From DASXYG01 sp036502625 (GTDB taxonomy: Bacteria > Actinomycetota > Actinomycetes > Streptosporangiales > Streptosporangiaceae): DNA of 64,000 bases. The position numbers and the translations under genes were made by a program. The notes below the pieces were generated by a model. The model was not told the DNA's origin. It ran no database searches and worked only from the letters and a program-made list of their open reading frames with translations. The stretch's first letter is position 1. Each line of letters starts with the position of its first letter. Of the stretch, positions 58,806 to 64,000 are shown in pieces. Location of the stretch: positions 1-64,000 of the forward strand of contig DASXYG010000003.1 in NCBI GenBank assembly GCA_036502625.1. The letters run 5' to 3'.

Positions 58806-60122
58806 TCACCCGAGCCCCGGAAGTGGCGGCTCACCGGATTCCCAGGTCACGCAGCGTACCGCCTTGCCCACTTCGGTACGCGGCACGCTGCCCGGGGCGA
58901 ACAGCCGTACGTCGGCGCGCAGGCCGAGCGCCTCGCGCAGGCCCGACTCGATGGCCGCGGACGTCCGTTCGTCGCCGCCCACCGCCTCGCACGCCACGAT
59001 CAGCCGGGTCATGGGCGCGCGCTTGTCGACGACGAGCAGGTAGTCCGGGGCGATCTCGGGCACCGCGAGCAGCACCCGCTCGACCTCGCTGGGGTAGACG
59101 TTCACGCCGCGGATGACCAGCATGTCGTCGCGGCGGCCCAGCACCTTGGACATGCGCACGAGCGTACGGCCGCACGCGCACGGCTCGCGGCTCAGCGACG
59201 CGATGTCGCCGCTGCGGTAGCGCAGCAGCGGCAGCGCCTCCTTCGTGGGCGTGGTGAACACCAGCTCGCCGGGCACGCCGTCGGGCGCGGGCACGCCGGT
59301 CACCGGGTCGATCACCTCGACGAGGAAGTGGTCCTCGTTGACGTGCAGCCCGTCCTGCGCTTCGCGGCACTCCGTGGCCACGCCGGGCCCGATGACCTCG
59401 CTGAGCCCGTAGATGTCGACGGCCGTGAGCCCGAGCAGCTCCTCCAGGACCGGCCGCAGGCTCTCGCTCCACGGCTCGGCGCCGAACACACCGGCCCGCA
59501 GCCCGTTGTCGGCCGGGTCGACGCCGTTGGCGCGCAGCTCCTCGCCGAGGCGGATGGCGTACGACGGGGTGCAGGTCAGGATGTCAGGCCGGAGGGTCGT
59601 CAGCATCGTGGCCTGGCGGACCGTCATGCCGCCGGACATCGGAAGCACGGTGGCGCCGAGCGCGATCGCGCCCTGGTGGATGCCCTGGCCGCCGGTGAAC
59701 AGGCCGTAGCCGTACGCGTTGTGCACCAGGCTGTCGGACGTGGCGCCCGCGCAGGACAGCGACCTCGCGCACATGCGGGCCCACAGCTCCAGGTCGGCCT
59801 TGGTGTACGCGACGAGCGTGGGCCGCCCGCCGGTGCCGCTCGACCCGTGCACGGCCACGACGTCGGACAACGGGGCCGACAGCAGCCCCCACGGGTAGTT
59901 CGCCCAGAGGTCGGGCTTCTCGATCGCGGGGAGGTCCGCCATGCGCTCAAGCGTCACGTCGGCGCCGGACGCGACCCCGGCGTCGCGCAGCCGCTTGCCC
60001 TGGACGCCGTCCAGCGCGAGCAGCCGGTCGACGAGAACCCGCAGCCGCTCCTCCTGGAGGACGGCGCGCTTGTCGCGCGACATGGCCTGGGCGTGGCCGT
60101 CAAAGCTGGGCCCGTCGTTCAT
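58806..60122 (-). CDS. Phenylacetate-CoA ligase family adenylate-forming enzyme
   Basis: 438 residues from the ATG at 60122 (MNDGPSFDGHAQAMS), with GGAGG 5 nt upstream; longer in-frame starts are less likely. It has the ANL fold: P-loop HGSSGTGGRPTLVAYT, the A5-type VDIYGLSEVIGPG, RYRSGDIASL, and the C-terminal lysine in TEVGKAVRCVTW. The CACG and GTRR-like pattern (ACGRTLVRMSKVLGRRDDML) is typical of PaaK. It makes an aryl-CoA (phenylacetyl-CoA or related). No other paa genes are nearby, so the substrate is not certain. Confidence 0.9.
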   Translation of the reverse strand: MNDGPSFDGHAQAMSRDKRAVLQEERLRVLVDRLLALDGVQGKRLRDAGVASGADVTLERMADLPAIEKPDLWANYPWGLLSAPLSDVVAVHGSSGTGGRPTLVAYTKADLELWARMCARSLSCAGATSDSLVHNAYGYGLFTGGQGIHQGAIALGATVLPMSGGMTVRQATMLTTLRPDILTCTPSYAIRLGEELRANGVDPADNGLRAGVFGAEPWSESLRPVLEELLGLTAVDIYGLSEVIGPGVATECREAQDGLHVNEDHFLVEVIDPVTGVPAPDGVPGELVFTTPTKEALPLLRYRSGDIASLSREPCACGRTLVRMSKVLGRRDDMLVIRGVNVYPSEVERVLLAVPEIAPDYLLVVDKRAPMTRLIVACEAVGGDERTSAAIESGLREALGLRADVRLFAPGSVPRTEVGKAVRCVTWESGEPPLPGLG

Positions 60123-60294
60123 GCGCGCCTCCGGTCTCCGTTGCCCGATAGGCAACCCGGAACCCCCGGTCCACGTCAACCGCACCGCCGTACGAGCTCC
60201 GTACGCGCCGGTTTGACCACAGTCGGCCAGGTCCGGATTCGGCCCGCCGCGCGACCGCTACCAGGAACTCACCGCCCGTGTCGGTCGTCACAAC

Positions 60295-60300
60295 TAACAT
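60295..60300 (+). promoter_or_regulatory. -10 element TAACAT, leaderless start of the M48 protease gene
   Basis: TAACAT is followed by 7 nt and the ATG at 60308. An alternative ATG at 60299 overlaps the hexamer, which favours 60308. Confidence 0.5.
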
Positions 60301-60307
60301 GCCAGAC

Positions 60308-61369
60308 ATGGACGCATCCCCAGATCGTGCTCGGACCCGGTTCCCGGGCATCAGTTCCCGTGCGTACGAGCATCCGGCCGACCGGTCGGCGCTGGTGGCG
60401 ATGCGTTCGCTCACCGGCTTCGACCAGGTGCTGAAGATGCTCTCCGGCCTGTTCTCCGAGCGGGCCCTGCGCATGATGTTCCTCGGCAGCACGGTGCGCG
60501 TCGGGCAGACGCAGTTCCGCGACATCCACGACCTCCTCCGTGACTCGGCGTACATCCTCGACATGGCCGAGGTGCCCGATCTGTACGTCATGAACGAGCC
60601 GAAGCCGAACGCCATGGCCATCGGTGTCGACAAGCCGTTCATCGTGCTGACCAGCGGCCTTGTCGACATGCTCGACCCCGAGGAGCTGCGCTTCGTCGTG
60701 GCCCACGAGGTCGGCCACGTCTTCTCCGGCCACGCGCTGTACCGCACGATGCTGTACGGCCTCACCGCGCTGGCCGCCCGCATCGCCTGGATCCCCCTCG
60801 GCTACATCGGGATCCGCGCGATCGTGACGGCGCTCGAGGAGTGGCAGCGCAAGTCGGAGCTGTCCGCCGACCGCGCGGGCCTGCTCGCCGGGCAGGACGA
60901 GTCCGCCGCGAAGCGCGCGCTGATGAAGCTCGCCGGCGGCCCGCGGCTCGCCGAGATGAACGCCGAGGCGTTCCTCGAGCAGGCCCGCGAGTACGACTCC
61001 GCCAACGGCGACCTCCGCGACGCCTTCTTCAAGCTGGTCCAGACCCAGGGCACGTCCCACCCGTTCGCGGTCGTCCGCTTCGCCGAGATCGACCGCTGGG
61101 CGAGCGGCGGCGACTACGAACGCATCCTCGGCGGCGACTACGCCCGCCGCGACGACGACTCCGACGCCTCGATCAGCGACGAGATCAAGGCCGGCGCCCG
61201 GTCGTACAAGGAGTCCTGGGAACGCAGCCAGGACCCCCTGATCGGCATGGTGAAGGACATCGGGAGCGGCGCGGCCCGCGCGGCCGAGGGCCTGTTCAGC
61301 CGCCTCGGCGGCACCCGCGGCAACGACGGCGGCGACGACACCAACCGCAACGGCACCGGGTCGAACTGA
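60308..61369 (+). CDS. M48-family (HtpX-like) zinc metalloprotease
   Basis: 353 residues from the ATG at 60308 (MDASPDRARTRFPGI). The zinc site HEVGHVFSGH and the third ligand in ELSADRAGLLA are present. The short hydrophobic stretch YGLTALAARIAWIPLGYIGI could sit in or on the membrane. The C-terminal 100 residues are charged and low complexity (DDDSDASISDE, GTRGNDGGDDTNRNG). Family members degrade misfolded membrane or secreted proteins. Its genomic partner is unknown; the terminator after it is shared with katG. Confidence 0.9.
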   Translation: MDASPDRARTRFPGISSRAYEHPADRSALVAMRSLTGFDQVLKMLSGLFSERALRMMFLGSTVRVGQTQFRDIHDLLRDSAYILDMAEVPDLYVMNEPKPNAMAIGVDKPFIVLTSGLVDMLDPEELRFVVAHEVGHVFSGHALYRTMLYGLTALAARIAWIPLGYIGIRAIVTALEEWQRKSELSADRAGLLAGQDESAAKRALMKLAGGPRLAEMNAEAFLEQAREYDSANGDLRDAFFKLVQTQGTSHPFAVVRFAEIDRWASGGDYERILGGDYARRDDDSDASISDEIKAGARSYKESWERSQDPLIGMVKDIGSGAARAAEGLFSRLGGTRGNDGGDDTNRNGTGSN

Positions 61370-61378
61370 CCCCGCCGA

Positions 61379-61414
61379 AGAGGCCCCCGCCCGGCGAGCC
61401 GGACGGGGGCCTCT
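61379..61414. terminator. Bidirectional terminator between the M48 gene and katG
   Basis: AGAGGCCCCCGCCCGG (61379-61394) pairs with CCGGACGGGGGCCTCT (61399-61414): 16 pairs with one mismatch and a 4-nt loop. Both genes converge on it. Confidence 0.9.
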
Positions 61415-61423
61415 GGCCTGCGA

Positions 61424-63655
<2,232 letters not shown>

Positions 63656-63687
63656 TGCGGTTTCCTCCAGTGGATCAGCGGAGTCGT

Positions 63688-64000
63688 TCAGGAATTCGGC
63701 GCGGTGGAGCAGGCGGGGCACAGGCCCCAGTAGATGACCTCGGCCTCGTCGATGGCGAAGCCGTTGTCGTCGGATGCCGTCAAACAGGGCGCCTCGCCGA
63801 CCGAGCAGTCGACGTCGGCGATGGCCCCGCAGGACCGGCACACGACATGGTGATGGTTGTCGCCGATGCGGCCCTCGAACCTGGCCGGGCTGCCCGCGGG
63901 TTCGATCCGGCGGACGAGGCCGGCGGCGTTGAACGCGTTGAGCGCGTCGTACACGGCCTGCAGCGTGATGTGGCCGACGCGCTCGCGCACACCGGAGGCG
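63688..64000 (-). CDS. furA: Fur-family regulator FurA/CatR (5' end outside window)
   Basis: The last 103 codons are in the window; the frame is open to the right edge, so the N-terminal helix-turn-helix is cut off. A GTG at 63990 is internal, not the start. Seen are the wing/linker GHITLQAVYDALNAFNAAGLVRRI, then RFEGRIGDNHHHVVCRSCG and LCPACS, giving two CxxC zinc sites. It is upstream of katG with a 32-bp gap, as expected for the peroxide-responsive repressor of katG. The promoter is outside the window. Confidence 0.92.
   Translation of the reverse strand, partial: ASGVRERVGHITLQAVYDALNAFNAAGLVRRIEPAGSPARFEGRIGDNHHHVVCRSCGAIADVDCSVGEAPCLTASDDNGFAIDEAEVIYWGLCPACSTAPNS

Noticed and set aside
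63988..63990. GTG as the start of the Fur-family gene
   Set aside because: The frame stays open to the window edge, and the protein would lack its DNA-binding domain; the true start is outside the window.

Overview
The window is 64 kb of chromosome from a high-GC actinomycete, most likely in or near the Streptosporangiales/Thermomonosporaceae. This rests on a fused E2/E1 2-oxoglutarate enzyme (Kgd) followed by a DUF6104 gene, a WhiB1 gene next to a PdtaS-type kinase, nickel superoxide dismutase with its maturation protease, an F420-type PPOX enzyme, a DasR regulator, FurA-KatG, and GTG/TTG starts with G-ending or C-ending codons. The genus is an inference. I saw no rRNA, tRNA, phage, insertion sequence or CRISPR array.

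Layout. 1-7.7 kb: a secreted nuclease (cut by the left edge), a zinc-ribbon membrane protein, FtsH, an aminotransferase, a methyltransferase and a crotonase-family protein. 7.8-11.4 kb: a 1195-residue membrane protein with a disordered acidic N-terminus and 12 Asp-box motifs. 11.7-15.8 kb: a lone BlaI regulator, an amine-dehydrogenase-like protein, a PPOX protein behind a TetR-type operator, DedA and a Xi-type GST that lacks its cysteine. 16.2-20 kb: Kgd and DUF6104. 20.2-25.7 kb: a DUF4097-PadR operon, an SDR-MerR operon behind a 19-bp-spacer promoter, and malic enzyme. 25.9-28.6 kb: an amino-acid ABC importer. 28.7-33.4 kb: NiSOD and its protease, GNAT, an anti-sigma/sigma pair and a lipid kinase. 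33.8-40.2 kb: WhiB1, PdtaS, DasR, a lipoprotein, a SIS-domain protein with a DasR site, and the MctP transporter. 40.3-44.9 kb: a ThDP enzyme, a 1.6-kb C-rich hairpin repeat array, and an MFS protein. 45.4-48.1 kb: a zinc importer operon with a Zur box. 48.3-51.8 kb: small redox and housekeeping genes. 52.2-55.3 kb: a secreted GH16-GH18-GH64 operon with a second DasR-like site. 55.4-64 kb: an aldo/keto reductase, the nadD-rsfS-GpgP-like cluster, a CoA ligase, an M48 protease, KatG and the end of FurA.

How the parts fit. DasR, its sites before the SIS gene and upstream of the GH operon, and the glucanase/chitinase enzymes suggest an amino-sugar-responsive programme for attacking fungal walls. 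Two CRP-type palindromes (before whiB1 and before the MctP operon) suggest cAMP-type control. NiSOD, KatG/FurA and the Zur-controlled Znu system cover metal and oxidative stress. Twelve genes have a TANNNT hexamer 6-7 nt before the start codon, the mark of leaderless transcripts.

The most unusual feature is the array at about 42.0-43.56 kb: some 20-25 imperfect hairpins, about 45-75 bp apart, many ending in a GCCACAG tag, with a strong excess of C on the + strand that flips to an excess of G in the next gene. I do not recognise it.
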